Source: Streptomyces sp. NRRL F-6676
GTDB taxonomy: Bacteria > Actinomycetota > Actinomycetes > Streptomycetales > Streptomycetaceae
Assembly (NCBI RefSeq): GCF_000725625.1
Contig: NZ_KL647083.1
Coordinates: 186,001-250,000 of the forward strand
DNA: 64,000 nucleotides
Direction of reading: 5' to 3'
The stretch's first letter is position 1, and every line of letters begins with the position of its first letter. The position numbers and the translations under genes are program-made. A model generated the notes under the pieces. The model saw only the letters and a program-made list of their open reading frames with translations, was not told the DNA's origin and ran no database searches. Below, in pieces: positions 10,035 through 17,479 of the stretch.

Positions 10035-10796
10035 TCATCGGCGCGGGTCGGCGAGGCGCCGGCGCAGCCGGTGGACGGCGGCGCCGAACGCGCCCGCCAT
10101 GAGGAGGGCGCCGGCGGCCATCGCCGGCACGGAGTCGGTGAACGCGCCACCGCGCCCGGCCTCCACGCCGTGCTGCACCCCGGCCGACGGCGCCTCGGTG
10201 GCGGGGGCGGCCGGACGGTGACTCGGCGCCGACGCGGAGGGCCGCGGCCGGGCGGCGGCGCCGGTGTCCGTGTCATCGGCGCCCGTACCGCTCCCGGTAC
10301 CGGTGCCGGGTACGGCGGCGGGCGGCTCCTGCGCGAGCTGGGGGTCCACGCCGGGGTCGCCGGGGTCGGCTCCCTCGGCCTCGCCCCCGTCCAGCCCGAA
10401 GGAGGTGCTCCACTGCTCCTGGGCCCCGCCGGGAGCCGCGGGGCACGCCCCGTCGACGGACCACTCACCCGGCTCCGGTACGGCGTCGGGGGCGTCGTCG
10501 GCCGGGACCTGGGCGGTGCCCGTGTAGGTGAGGGCGGCGGTGCCGGTGGCGTCGACGCGGTGCAGCATGACCCTGCCCTCCTCGAACCCGCGCGAGGTGG
10601 CCTCGATGGAGGCGGGCGGAGCGTCTCCGACGGCGTCACAGGAGACGGAGACGGTCACGGTGCCGCCGGGGGTGGCGGCGCCGGGTTCGACCCGCGCGGC
10701 GGGATCGGCCGCCGCGGACACGCCCGGCGCGGCGAGTCCCAGGGCGGCCCCGGCCAGGGCGACGGCGGTGAGAACACGGGGGGCAGAGCGACGCAT
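10035..10796 (-). CDS. secreted, C-terminally membrane-anchored protein of unknown function
   Basis: Protein of 253 residues starting MRRSAPRVL with a classic Sec signal peptide (cleavage probably near ALGLAAPGVSAAA). An Ig-like or all-beta segment of about 100 residues follows (VEPGAATPGGTVTVSVSC...). Next is a long Pro/Ala/Thr/Gly linker and a C-terminal hydrophobic segment SVPAMAAGALLMAGAFGAAV with an RRLRR stop-transfer tail. There is no LPXTG, so anchoring is by a membrane span rather than sortase. The gene start (ATG 10796) is supported by GAGGAG about seven bases upstream; an upstream extension is not. Cell-surface location is inferred; the ligand is unknown. Confidence 0.72.
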   Translation of the reverse strand: MRRSAPRVLTAVALAGAALGLAAPGVSAAADPAARVEPGAATPGGTVTVSVSCDAVGDAPPASIEATSRGFEEGRVMLHRVDATGTAALTYTGTAQVPADDAPDAVPEPGEWSVDGACPAAPGGAQEQWSTSFGLDGGEAEGADPGDPGVDPQLAQEPPAAVPGTGTGSGTGADDTDTGAAARPRPSASAPSHRPAAPATEAPSAGVQHGVEAGRGGAFTDSVPAMAAGALLMAGAFGAAVHRLRRRLADPRR

Positions 10797-10919
10797 GGGC
10801 GAACTCCTCGGACGGACGTCAAGCCTCACGTCCCATGACAGCCCCGCCCCGCTCAGCGCGCCCGGGGCCACCGCCCATTAGCGCGACAAACGGCTCCGCC
10901 CGGGTGAACGCGGGCGCGG

Positions 10920-11008
10920 GCGCCCTCAAGGGGCGCGCCGCGCGAGCAATCACGACATGCCCGCACCCGCCGACGAACGGAACTCCCCGAGCCACCGGGC
11001 GCCCAAGG
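10920..11008 (-). repeat. mosaic palindromic 3'-end element (copy d), degenerate half
   Basis: Starts near CTCAAGGGGCGCG, followed by GCGCGAGCAATCACGAC, then CCCGCACCCGCCGACGAAC and CCGGGCGCCCAAGG. This is the order of the right arm of the long form (compare copy b) but with several changes. It ends next to the stop codon of the sigma factor gene (11010). Confidence 0.5.
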
Positions 11009-11009
11009 C

Positions 11010-11801
11010 TCACGCCTCCCGGAGTATCTGCTCCCGCAATCGCGCACAGCACCGGCTGATCAGCCGGGACACGTGCATCTGCGAAATGCCGAGCTGCTCG
11101 GCGATCCGGCTCTGTGTCATGTCCCCGAAGAACCGCATGTACAGAATGGCCCGCTCCCGCTCGGGGAGCGCGGCGAGCCGCGGTTTGACCGCTTCGCGGT
11201 CGACCACCGTGTCGAGCGCGGGGTCGGCCGACCCGAGCGCGTCGCTCAGCGAGTACCCGTCGTCGCTGCCCGGCAGCTCCGCGTCGAGGGACAGCGCGGT
11301 GAAGCTCTCCAGCGCCTCGAGCCCCGTCTTGACGTCCTCCTCGCTCATGTGGGCGTGCTCGGCGATCTCGGCGATGGTGGGCCGGCGGCCGGAGACCGTC
11401 TGGGACAGGTCCTGGCAGGCGAACCGCACCCGGTTGCGCAGGTCCTGGACGCGCCGCGGCACATGCAGCGTCCACATGTGGTCGCGGAAGTGCCGCTTGA
11501 TCTCGCCGGTGACGGTGGGCACCGCGTAGCTCTCGAACGCGTTGCCGAGCTCGGGGTCGTACCGGTCGACGGCCTTGACGAGGCCGAGCGCGGCGACCTG
11601 GCGCAGGTCCTCGTAGCTCTCGCCGCGGCTGCGGAACCGTCCGGCGAGTCGTTCGGCCATGGGCAGCCAGGCCTCGACGATCCGGGCGCGCAGCGCGTCG
11701 CGTTCGGGGCCCTGGGGAAGTGCGGCGAGTCGGCGGAAGTCGGCGGAGGTGTCGGGGGCGTCGTCGTGGGGGTGGTGTTTCGCGCTTGCCTGGGTACGCA
11801 T
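11010..11801 (-). CDS. RNA polymerase sigma factor of the SigB/SigF/SigG family
   Basis: Group 3 sigma-70 factor of 263 residues. Region 2 is visible in YEDLRQVAALGLVKAVDRYDP and FESYAVPTVTGEIKRHFRD, region 3 in RRPTIAEIAEHAHMSEEDV, and region 4 in LPERERAILYMRFFGDMTQSRIAEQLGISQMHVSRLI. In Streptomyces such factors direct stress and differentiation genes and are usually held by anti-sigma factors. None is encoded next to this gene, so the partner is elsewhere. ATG 11801 with GGGAG upstream. The neighbouring 12.5-14.5 kb genes carry promoters of the type this family recognises (GNNT-N15-GGGTAC), so direct control is plausible but unproven. Confidence 0.93.
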   Translation of the reverse strand: MRTQASAKHHPHDDAPDTSADFRRLAALPQGPERDALRARIVEAWLPMAERLAGRFRSRGESYEDLRQVAALGLVKAVDRYDPELGNAFESYAVPTVTGEIKRHFRDHMWTLHVPRRVQDLRNRVRFACQDLSQTVSGRRPTIAEIAEHAHMSEEDVKTGLEALESFTALSLDAELPGSDDGYSLSDALGSADPALDTVVDREAVKPRLAALPERERAILYMRFFGDMTQSRIAEQLGISQMHVSRLISRCCARLREQILREA

Positions 11802-12184
11802 GGTGCTCGCAGCTCCCTGGGAGTGCTGTGCGGTGGACGTTCACCGGGGAGCGCGCCGGCCGACGGGTCCGGACACACCCGTGACGACGGTCGCCGCTCC
11901 CACGGACGTGCCTCCTGTCCGAAGCACTGAGACTGCGCCTGCCCGAGCGCCTGGGGAGCAAACGCCCCGGAGAACACAAGCGGCACCTGTGGTTCCGCGG
12001 GTTTTACCCCGTTTCGGGGACACGTACCTGGTGGCCCGGCGGATGGGGCTGGCCGGCCGCCCGCCGGGGCCCGCGCAGACTTTCCCCGACTGTTGCCCTG
12101 CCTTGCCCGGCCTTTGCCGGGACGGTAGGGACCCTTGGGGTCTCCTGGGTCCCCTCCGTCACACACCACCCGCCGGCGCTCCGG
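11802..12184. other. 383-base intergenic leader of the sigma factor gene
   Basis: No convincing open frame. It holds the 5' region of the minus-strand sigma gene and, at 12121-12160, a terminator hairpin for the next minus-strand gene. I looked for a GGGTAC/GGGTAT -10 box for sigma autoregulation and found only a weak GTTT-N15-GGGCAG, which I do not count. Confidence 0.5.
12121..12160 (-). terminator. terminator hairpin after the small membrane protein gene
   Basis: GACGG (12121-12125) pairs with CCGTC (12156-12160), and GGGACCC (12128-12134) with GGGTCCC (12147-12153). It is placed just downstream of the minus-strand gene ending at 12185. Confidence 0.6.
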
Positions 12185-12394
12185 TCACCGCACCCGCGTA
12201 CCGGTGCCGAGGGGGCCGCCGGTGCCCTCGGCGGCCGCGGTCGGGCCGGACGGAACGGCCGCGGCGGAGGCGACGGCCGCGCCGTCGGCCGGGTCGGCGG
12301 CCGGCGCCGCCGGGAACACGAGGTCTTCGTACCGGTCGAGGGCCATGAGTACGCCCAGCATCACGAGCGGGATGATCACAGCGAGCACCACCAT
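12185..12394 (-). CDS. small single-span membrane protein
   Basis: Protein of 69 residues: an N-terminal hydrophobic segment VVLAVIIPLVMLGVLMAL, then DRYEDLVF and a low-complexity Ala/Pro/Gly tail. The start ATG 12394 is preceded by GAGGAGGA at good spacing, which strongly supports translation. It resembles small conserved actinomycete membrane proteins without known function. A terminator hairpin follows. Confidence 0.75.
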   Translation of the reverse strand: MVVLAVIIPLVMLGVLMALDRYEDLVFPAAPAADPADGAAVASAAAVPSGPTAAAEGTGGPLGTGTRVR

Positions 12395-12555
12395 GGTTCG
12401 TCCTCCTCGAAGGACCCCAGTGGAATACCGCGCGGGGACTGCCGTGCCGGGTCACCACAACGCGCACCGCCAAACACGTCCGGGCAGGTCGGCGGCGTGG
12501 CGGCGCCGGAGACCGGGGCGCGGGCGGCCCCTTGCGGAACGGTCCCCGAACGGCC

Positions 12556-12580
12556 GTGTCGGTCCCGCCTCACCGGGTAC
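12556..12580 (+). promoter_or_regulatory. SigB-like promoter for the DUF2795-CBS-DJ-1 operon
   Basis: GTGT (12556-12559), 15 bases, then GGGTAC (12575-12580). This matches the Streptomyces SigB consensus GNNT-N14-16-GGGTAC/T and lies 34 bases upstream of the first ATG. The same arrangement recurs at 14426. Confidence 0.65.
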
Positions 12581-12613
12581 GCGGGCACAACCCCCGAGAG
12601 TTGGAGTGCAGAC

Positions 12614-13009
12614 ATGCAGCGAGGCAGCGACAGGCTGAGCGTCCACCGGGACGACGAGATGAAGCACGAATTGCAGGGCATGCTGCGGTCCGGCCACCCG
12701 ACGCGGAGCGAGGAGTGGCACGACCCGGAGCCCACCGCCGACGACGACCCCGAGGTCGCCGGCGGCCCGGTGGCTCCCGGCACGACCGGGTCGCTGGAGA
12801 GCGTGCGCTACGAGCTGGCCCGTCGGCTGGGCCGTACGGCGTTCCCCGCGGGGCCCGCCGAGCTGATCCGGGCGCTGCGCCGCGACAACGCCCCGGACGC
12901 GTTGATCGCGCCCCTGGAGGGGTTGCCGCACAAGGCGCGCTACGCCAACGCGCAGGAGCTCGCCGAGGCGGTCGTCGAGGCGGCCGAGGGCGGCGGCGGA
13001 CAGCCATGA
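12614..13009 (+). CDS. DUF2795 domain protein
   Basis: Protein of 131 residues. The C-terminal half, VRYELARRLGRTAFPAGPAELIRALRRDNAPDALIAPLEGLPHKARYANAQELAEAV, has the helical DUF2795 pattern seen in many actinomycete stress-linked small proteins. The N-terminal 50 residues are charged and probably disordered. ATG 12614 is chosen because it follows GGAG and the predicted SigB-type promoter. The stop overlaps the start of the CBS gene (ATGA), indicating coupling. Biochemical function is unknown. Confidence 0.8.
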   Translation: MQRGSDRLSVHRDDEMKHELQGMLRSGHPTRSEEWHDPEPTADDDPEVAGGPVAPGTTGSLESVRYELARRLGRTAFPAGPAELIRALRRDNAPDALIAPLEGLPHKARYANAQELAEAVVEAAEGGGGQP

Positions 13010-13470
13010 CGGCGGTACTGGTCCGGGAGGTGATGACCCCCGGCGTCGTCGCGGTGCTGCCGGACGCCCCGCTCGTCGAGGCCGCGCGGCTCATGCGGGC
13101 CCAGGACGTGGGCGAGGTGCTGGTGGCCGAGGGGGGACAGCTGATCGGCGTCCTGACCGACCGCGACATCGCCCTGCGGGCCGTGGCCGACGGCGCGGAC
13201 CCGCTGACGGTGCTCGCCCAGGCGGTGTGCACGCCCCGCCCGGTGGTCGTCGGACCGAACGACGACGTCACCGACGCGGTACGGCTGATGCGGCGGCACG
13301 CGGTACGGCGGCTGCCGGTCGTCCAGGACGGGCGAGCGGTGGGGATGGTGAGCCTCGGGGACGTGGCGCTCGCCCGGGACCCGGGCTCCGCGCTCGCCGA
13401 CATCAGCCGCGCCGTACCGGAGCCGGACCGGGCGGCCATGTACGGAACCAGGCACGAAGAGGAGAAGTGA
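13006..13470 (+). CDS. CBS domain-pair protein
   Basis: Protein of 154 residues consisting almost only of two CBS domains (about 1-57 and 70-125). The typical repeats are VREVMTPGVVAVLPDAPLVEAARLMRAQDVGEVLVAEGG and CTPRPVVVGPNDDVTDAVRLMRRHAVRRLPVV. Such stand-alone pairs bind adenine nucleotides and act as energy sensors or chaperone-like regulators. ATG 13006 overlaps the preceding stop by four bases; the next gene starts six bases after its stop. Membership in a putative SigB-type operon suggests a role under osmotic or oxidative stress (inference). Confidence 0.88.
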   Translation: MTAVLVREVMTPGVVAVLPDAPLVEAARLMRAQDVGEVLVAEGGQLIGVLTDRDIALRAVADGADPLTVLAQAVCTPRPVVVGPNDDVTDAVRLMRRHAVRRLPVVQDGRAVGMVSLGDVALARDPGSALADISRAVPEPDRAAMYGTRHEEEK

Positions 13471-13475
13471 CCACG

Positions 13476-14024
13476 ATGCGCATCGCATTCCTGACCGCCC
13501 CCGAGGGAGTAGAGCAGGTCGAGCTGACCGAGCCCTGGCAGGCGGTGACCGACGCCGGGCACGAACCCGTGCTCGTGTCGACGAAGTCCGGGGAGGTCCA
13601 GGCGTTCAACCACCTCGACAAGGCGGACACCTTCCCCGTGGAGGAGGTGACCGGTGAGGTGCCGGCGGAGTCCTTCGACGCGCTGGTGCTGCCGGGCGGC
13701 GTCGCCAACCCGGACGCGCTGCGGATGGACGAGAAGGCGGTGGCGTTCGTCCGCGCCTTCTTCGACCAGGGCCGGCCGGTCGCGGCGATCTGCCACGCCC
13801 CCTGGACGCTGATCGAGGCCGACGTCGTCTCCGGCCGCACCCTGACGTCGTGGCCGAGCCTGCGGACGGACCTGCGCAACGCGGGGGCCACGTGGGTCGA
13901 CGAGCAGGTGAAGGTCTGCGACGGCGGCCCGAACGTGCTGGTCACGAGCCGCAAGCCGGACGATCTGAAGGCGTTCTGCGAGACGTTCCTGAAGGAGTTC
14001 GACAAGGCGGCGCGGAAGTCGTAG
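13476..14024 (+). CDS. DJ-1/PfpI family protein (type 1 glutamine amidotransferase-like)
   Basis: Protein of 182 residues of the DJ-1/PfpI superfamily. The nucleophile elbow AAICHAPW places Cys106 and His107, and the acidic partner is in the LTEPW region near residue 19. Family members include intracellular proteases and deglycases/glyoxalases. ATG 13476 has GAGGAG eleven bases upstream; GTG 13467 would be too close to that site. Third gene of the putative stress operon. A perfect 18-bp terminator stem follows. Confidence 0.9.
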   Translation: MRIAFLTAPEGVEQVELTEPWQAVTDAGHEPVLVSTKSGEVQAFNHLDKADTFPVEEVTGEVPAESFDALVLPGGVANPDALRMDEKAVAFVRAFFDQGRPVAAICHAPWTLIEADVVSGRTLTSWPSLRTDLRNAGATWVDEQVKVCDGGPNVLVTSRKPDDLKAFCETFLKEFDKAARKS

Positions 14025-14061
14025 CGGACGTCGTCACAGCGGCCGTGCGCGCGGCACCCGG

Positions 14062-14103
14062 GGCGGTGGCCGGCACCGGAGAGATCCGGTGCCGGCCACC
14101 GCC
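14062..14103 (+). terminator. perfect 18-bp terminator hairpin
   Basis: The 18 bases 14062-14079 are exactly complementary in reverse to 14086-14103, with the six-base loop AGAGAT. It ends the DUF2795-CBS-DJ-1 operon. The downstream arm is then repeated in the tandem array at 14089-14149. Confidence 0.85.
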
Positions 14104-14149
14104 TCCGCCGTGCGTGCCGGCCACCGCCTCCGCCGTGTGTGCCGGCCAC
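14089..14149. repeat. 25-bp tandem repeat grown from a terminator arm
   Basis: Two exact-length 25-bp units (14089-14113 and 14114-14138) starting GTGCCGGCCACC, and a partial third (14139-14149). The first unit is the 3' arm of the terminator, so the upstream arm could pair with any of the three. Confidence 0.85.
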
Positions 14150-14161
14150 GTCTCCGCGGCG

Positions 14162-14437
14162 TCAGTGCGGTGCCGCGCCGTCCGCGCAGCCGCGTTCCCG
14201 GGCGCCCTCCCGGGTGCGGCCGGCGGAGACCAGCCGGCGCGGATGGCGGCGCAGATACTCGCCCTCCAGCTGCGCCATGCGCTCGTTGTGGGCGCGCAGC
14301 GCGTCGTCCGAGCCGTGCAGCAGGGTGTCGTGGCGTGTGCGGTGGATGGTCTCCAGCTCCTTCATGAGCTGGTCCTCACTGAATCGGTCCGGGGCGACTC
14401 CGGTCGTCGCGGTGTCCCGCTCGTCGTGTTCGTTCAT
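14162..14437 (-). CDS. DUF6158-type small conserved protein
   Basis: Protein of 91 residues, hydrophilic, starting MNEHDERDTATTGV. The central stretch FSEDQLMKELETIHRTRHDTLLHGSDDALRAHNERMAQLEGEYLRRHP is predicted helical and matches the pattern of a small actinomycete family of unknown function. It is divergent from the BaeRF2-like gene and shares a 57-base intergenic region with it. The C-terminal 20 residues are Arg/Ala-rich and may be poorly conserved. Confidence 0.72.
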   Translation of the reverse strand: MNEHDERDTATTGVAPDRFSEDQLMKELETIHRTRHDTLLHGSDDALRAHNERMAQLEGEYLRRHPRRLVSAGRTREGARERGCADGAAPH

Positions 14438-14450
14438 GCCGTGCGGGTAC
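14426..14450 (+). promoter_or_regulatory. SigB-like promoter for the BaeRF2-like gene
   Basis: GTGT (14426-14429), 15 bases, GGGTAC (14445-14450): the same -35, spacer length and -10 as the promoter at 12556. The predicted start of transcription is about 40 bases before the ATG at 14495. The -35 lies inside the first codons of the divergent gene. Confidence 0.6.
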
Positions 14451-14494
14451 CCGCTCCGGACGCAATACCTCCGAGCGGCACCCGGGAGGGAGCC

Positions 14495-15613
14495 ATGGAT
14501 CTCGCCTTTCTGCATCCCTTGTACGAACAGCCCGGCCCCTGGGCCTCCGTGTACGTGGACACCTCGCGGCACACGGAGTCGACGCCGCACGAACGCCATC
14601 TGACCGCCCAGGCCCTCTCCCAGGAGCTGGCCGGCCAGGGTGCGGACGAGGCGACCTGCCAGGCGGTGCGGTCGGCCGTCGAGGAGCTGCGGCACTCGTC
14701 GGAGCCGCACGGCAGGGCGCTGTTCGCGCGCGGTGGCGAGGTGGTGCTCGATCCGCCGCTGGCCGAGCGGCCGGCCGGCGGTTCCTCCGCCCGCTGGGCC
14801 CCGCTGCCGCGGACGACGCCACTGCTGGAGCTGGCCGGTGAGGATCCGGTGTGCGTGGTGGCGTACATCGACCGCCGGGGCGCCGACTTCGAGCTGCGCG
14901 GGGCGCTGGGCCGCGAGGACGCCGGGTCGGTGACCGGGCGGCAGTGGCCGATCCACCGGACGCGTTCGGTGGACTGGTCCGAGCGGCACTTCCAGCTCGC
15001 GGTGGAGAACACCTGGGAGCACAACGCGGGGGAGGTCGCCGAGGCGCTGGCGGCGTGCCGGGAGGAGACCGGGGCGGATCTGGTGATCCTCGTCGGTGAC
15101 GACCGGGAGCGGCGCAGTGTGCACGAGCGGCTGCCGCAGGGTGTGCGGGAGCGGACGGTGGAGGCGTCGCACGGGCCGGGCAGCCGGCTCCTCGACGAGG
15201 ACGTCGAACGCATCCGCGCGGAGCATGTACGGCACCGGGCGGAGGAGGACCTGGAGCGGTTCCTGGCGGCGCGGGCGCCGGACGAGGAGGGGCGGGCGCT
15301 GGCCGTCGAGGGGGTGCCGGCGGTGATCGAGGCCGCCCGGGAGCACCGCATCGACGAGTTGCTGGTCCGGCCGGACGGGGCGGACGCGCACCAGGAGGTG
15401 TGGATCGGGGAGGACGCGGATCAGGTGGCCGTGCGGCGGACGGAGCTGAAGACGCTGGGTGAGCAGCATTCGTGGGCCGCGCGGGCGGACGACGCGTTGG
15501 TGCGGGCGGCCGTGATGACGGGCGCGCCCGCGATCTCGGTCTCCCCGGCGGAACCGGAGACCCCGACGGAAGCCCCCGTCGGCGGCCTCGGCGCCCTCCT
15601 CCGCTGGAAGTAA
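14495..15613 (+). CDS. BaeRF2 / Vms1-Ankzf1-type eRF1-like protein
   Basis: Protein of 372 residues related to the archaeo-eukaryotic release factor 1 superfamily branch found in bacteria (BaeRF family 2, Rv2629-like). Visible parts are an N-terminal domain with VYVDTSRHTESTPHERHLTAQ, a middle domain with WSERHFQLAVENTWEHNAGEVAEAL, ADLVILVGDDRERRSV and a C-terminal domain with RIDELLVRPDG. Relatives release peptidyl-tRNA from stalled ribosomes or rest on hibernating ribosomes; the exact role here is inferred. ATG 14495 follows GGGAGGG. Upstream readings in the same frame run through the terminator and repeat array and are rejected. A SigB-type promoter precedes it. Confidence 0.85.
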   Translation: MDLAFLHPLYEQPGPWASVYVDTSRHTESTPHERHLTAQALSQELAGQGADEATCQAVRSAVEELRHSSEPHGRALFARGGEVVLDPPLAERPAGGSSARWAPLPRTTPLLELAGEDPVCVVAYIDRRGADFELRGALGREDAGSVTGRQWPIHRTRSVDWSERHFQLAVENTWEHNAGEVAEALAACREETGADLVILVGDDRERRSVHERLPQGVRERTVEASHGPGSRLLDEDVERIRAEHVRHRAEEDLERFLAARAPDEEGRALAVEGVPAVIEAAREHRIDELLVRPDGADAHQEVWIGEDADQVAVRRTELKTLGEQHSWAARADDALVRAAVMTGAPAISVSPAEPETPTEAPVGGLGALLRWK

Positions 15614-15640
15614 CCCCCACGTTTCCGACCCCCGAAGAGA

Positions 15641-15790
15641 TCGCGCGGTTCCCCGCGCCCCTGTCAGGGGCGCGGGGCTGTGTCACCATGCGGCTCCGCC
15701 GCGTGGGCGCGCAACGGGGCGAAGCCCCGTCCGGGGTCAAAGGGGCGGAGCCCCTTGAGGACGGGACGGGCAGGGGCGGCGGGGGCGGGA
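15641..15790 (+). repeat. mosaic palindromic 3'-end element (copy e)
   Basis: In order: a GGTTCCCCGCGCCCCT/AGGGGCGCGGGG hairpin (15647-15678), the sub-module GGCTCCGCCGCGTGGGCGCG, ACGGGGCGAAGCCCCGT (15714-15730), GGGGCGGAGCCCC, and the G-rich end GGGCAGGGGCGGCGGGGGCG. It lies 28 bases after the stop of the BaeRF2-like gene and fills most of the gap to the next gene. Confidence 0.85.
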
Positions 15791-15846
15791 AAACCCTCCC
15801 CGCACCCGCCATACACACAACCTCCCCCGCCGGGTAGGCGGTTCGC

Positions 15847-17334
15847 ATGAGCCCTGATGTCGATCTGACCGTCCGGCCCCCGGGCCGTCACCTCCTCCGG
15901 GACCGCCTGCTCGCAGCCGACCGCCGCCTGTTCGAAGCCATCGCCACCCGCCACTGGCCCGGCGCCGATGCCACCCTCCCCCGCCTCACCCACCTCGCCG
16001 ACCACGGCGTGCTCTGGCTCGCCACAGCCGCCGCCCTCACCGCCACCCGCACCCCCCGCGGCCGCCGCGCCGCCGCCCGCGGCCTCGCCTCCCTCGCCCT
16101 CGCCTCCGCCACGATCAACACCCTCGGCAAACGCTCGGTCCGCCGCACCCGCCCGGTTCTCGACCCCGTCCCGCTCTCCCGCCGGCTCAAGCAGCAGCCG
16201 TTCACCACCTCCTTCCCCTCCGGCCACTCCGCCTCGGCCGCCGCCTTCGCCGCCGGCGTGGCGCTGGAGTCGCGCGGCCTGGGCGCGGCGGTGGCGCCGC
16301 TGGCGACCGCGGTCGCGGTCTCCCGCGTGTACACCGGAGTGCACTACCCCAGCGATGTCCTCGCCGGCGCCGCCCTGGGCGTCGGCGCCGCCTTCGCCGT
16401 ACGCGGTCTGGTGCCCACCCGCGACCAGCTCCCCGCCCCCGGCCGGCCCCGCGCGGACGCGCCCGCGCTGCCCGCCGGCGAGGGCCTGGTGATCGTCGCC
16501 AACCGCGCCTCGGGCACCTCGGACCGCGTCCGGGACCTCATGGAGCTGTTGCCGCGCGCCGAGACGGTGGAGTGCGAACCGTCGGAGGTCGCCGACGAGT
16601 TGGAGAAGGCGGCGGCCCGCGCCCGGGTGCTCGGCGTGTGCGGTGGCGACGGCACGGTGAACGCCGCCGCCCAGGTCGCCGTCCGCCACGCGCTGCCGCT
16701 GGCGGTCGTGCCCGGCGGCACCCTCAACCACTTCGCCCAGGACCTGTGCATCGAGGACGTCCGCGATCTGGCCCGCGCCCTGGAGCGCGGCGACGCCGTC
16801 CGCGTCGACGTGGGCCGCTGGTCGACGCCGGAGCGGGACGGCGTCTTCGTCAACACCCTCAGCCTGGGCGTCTACCCGGAGCTGGTGCGCGAGCGGGAGC
16901 GCTGGTCGCACCGGATCGGCGCCTGGCCGGCCGGACTGCTCGCCGCGCTGAAGGTGCTGCGCGCCGACCGGCACCCGTTGCAGGCCGAGATCCGGGGCCG
17001 TGCGCACCCGCTGTGGCTGCTGTTCGCGGGCAACGGCACCTACCACCGGCTGGGCCTCGCGCCCGGCCGCCGCTACGACCTGGCGGACGGCAAGCTCGAC
17101 GTGCGGGTCGTGCACGGCGGCCGGCGCCCCGCGCTGCGGCTGCTGTCCGCGGCCGCCGCCGGCCCGCTCACCCGCTCCCCCGCGCACGCCGCCGTACGGG
17201 TGCGGCGGCTGCGCCTCGACGGGGTCGCGCCGGGCACATTGCTCGCGTACGACGGCGAGGTCACCGAGGTGGCGGGCACGGTCACGCTGTTCAAGCAGCC
17301 GGAGGCCCTGACGGTCTACCGCCCGCTCTCCTGA
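15847..17334 (+). CDS. PAP2 phosphatase - diacylglycerol kinase-like fusion protein
   Basis: Protein of 495 residues joining two lipid-modifying domains. Residues 20-190 form a PAP2 phosphatase with all three motifs: KRSVRRTRP (95-103), PSGHS (124-128) and SRVYTGVHYPSD (159-170), embedded in hydrophobic helices. Residues 210-495 form a diacylglycerol kinase catalytic domain with CGGDGT (265-270) and PGGTLNHFA. One would remove and the other add phosphate on a lipid or lipid-like alcohol, so the pair may interconvert phosphatidate/diacylglycerol or act on related precursors; the direction is unknown. Single ATG start at 15847. Confidence 0.9.
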   Translation: MSPDVDLTVRPPGRHLLRDRLLAADRRLFEAIATRHWPGADATLPRLTHLADHGVLWLATAAALTATRTPRGRRAAARGLASLALASATINTLGKRSVRRTRPVLDPVPLSRRLKQQPFTTSFPSGHSASAAAFAAGVALESRGLGAAVAPLATAVAVSRVYTGVHYPSDVLAGAALGVGAAFAVRGLVPTRDQLPAPGRPRADAPALPAGEGLVIVANRASGTSDRVRDLMELLPRAETVECEPSEVADELEKAAARARVLGVCGGDGTVNAAAQVAVRHALPLAVVPGGTLNHFAQDLCIEDVRDLARALERGDAVRVDVGRWSTPERDGVFVNTLSLGVYPELVRERERWSHRIGAWPAGLLAALKVLRADRHPLQAEIRGRAHPLWLLFAGNGTYHRLGLAPGRRYDLADGKLDVRVVHGGRRPALRLLSAAAAGPLTRSPAHAAVRVRRLRLDGVAPGTLLAYDGEVTEVAGTVTLFKQPEALTVYRPLS

Positions 17335-17479
17335 ACCCAATTGATTCCACTATTCAAGACAACTCGTCTCACCATGCGGTGAGCGGCATACGGTGTCACG
17401 TACCGTCCCGCGGCCTCGGCGCCGCGGGGCGGCACGTCGTGTACCCGTACGTCCGTACGTCGTGAAGGGGAGAGACGCC

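Noticed and set aside
13850..14494. Longer start for the BaeRF2-like protein
   Set aside because: The added part crosses the DJ-1 gene, its terminator and the tandem repeats; ATG 14495 has a good ribosome binding site.
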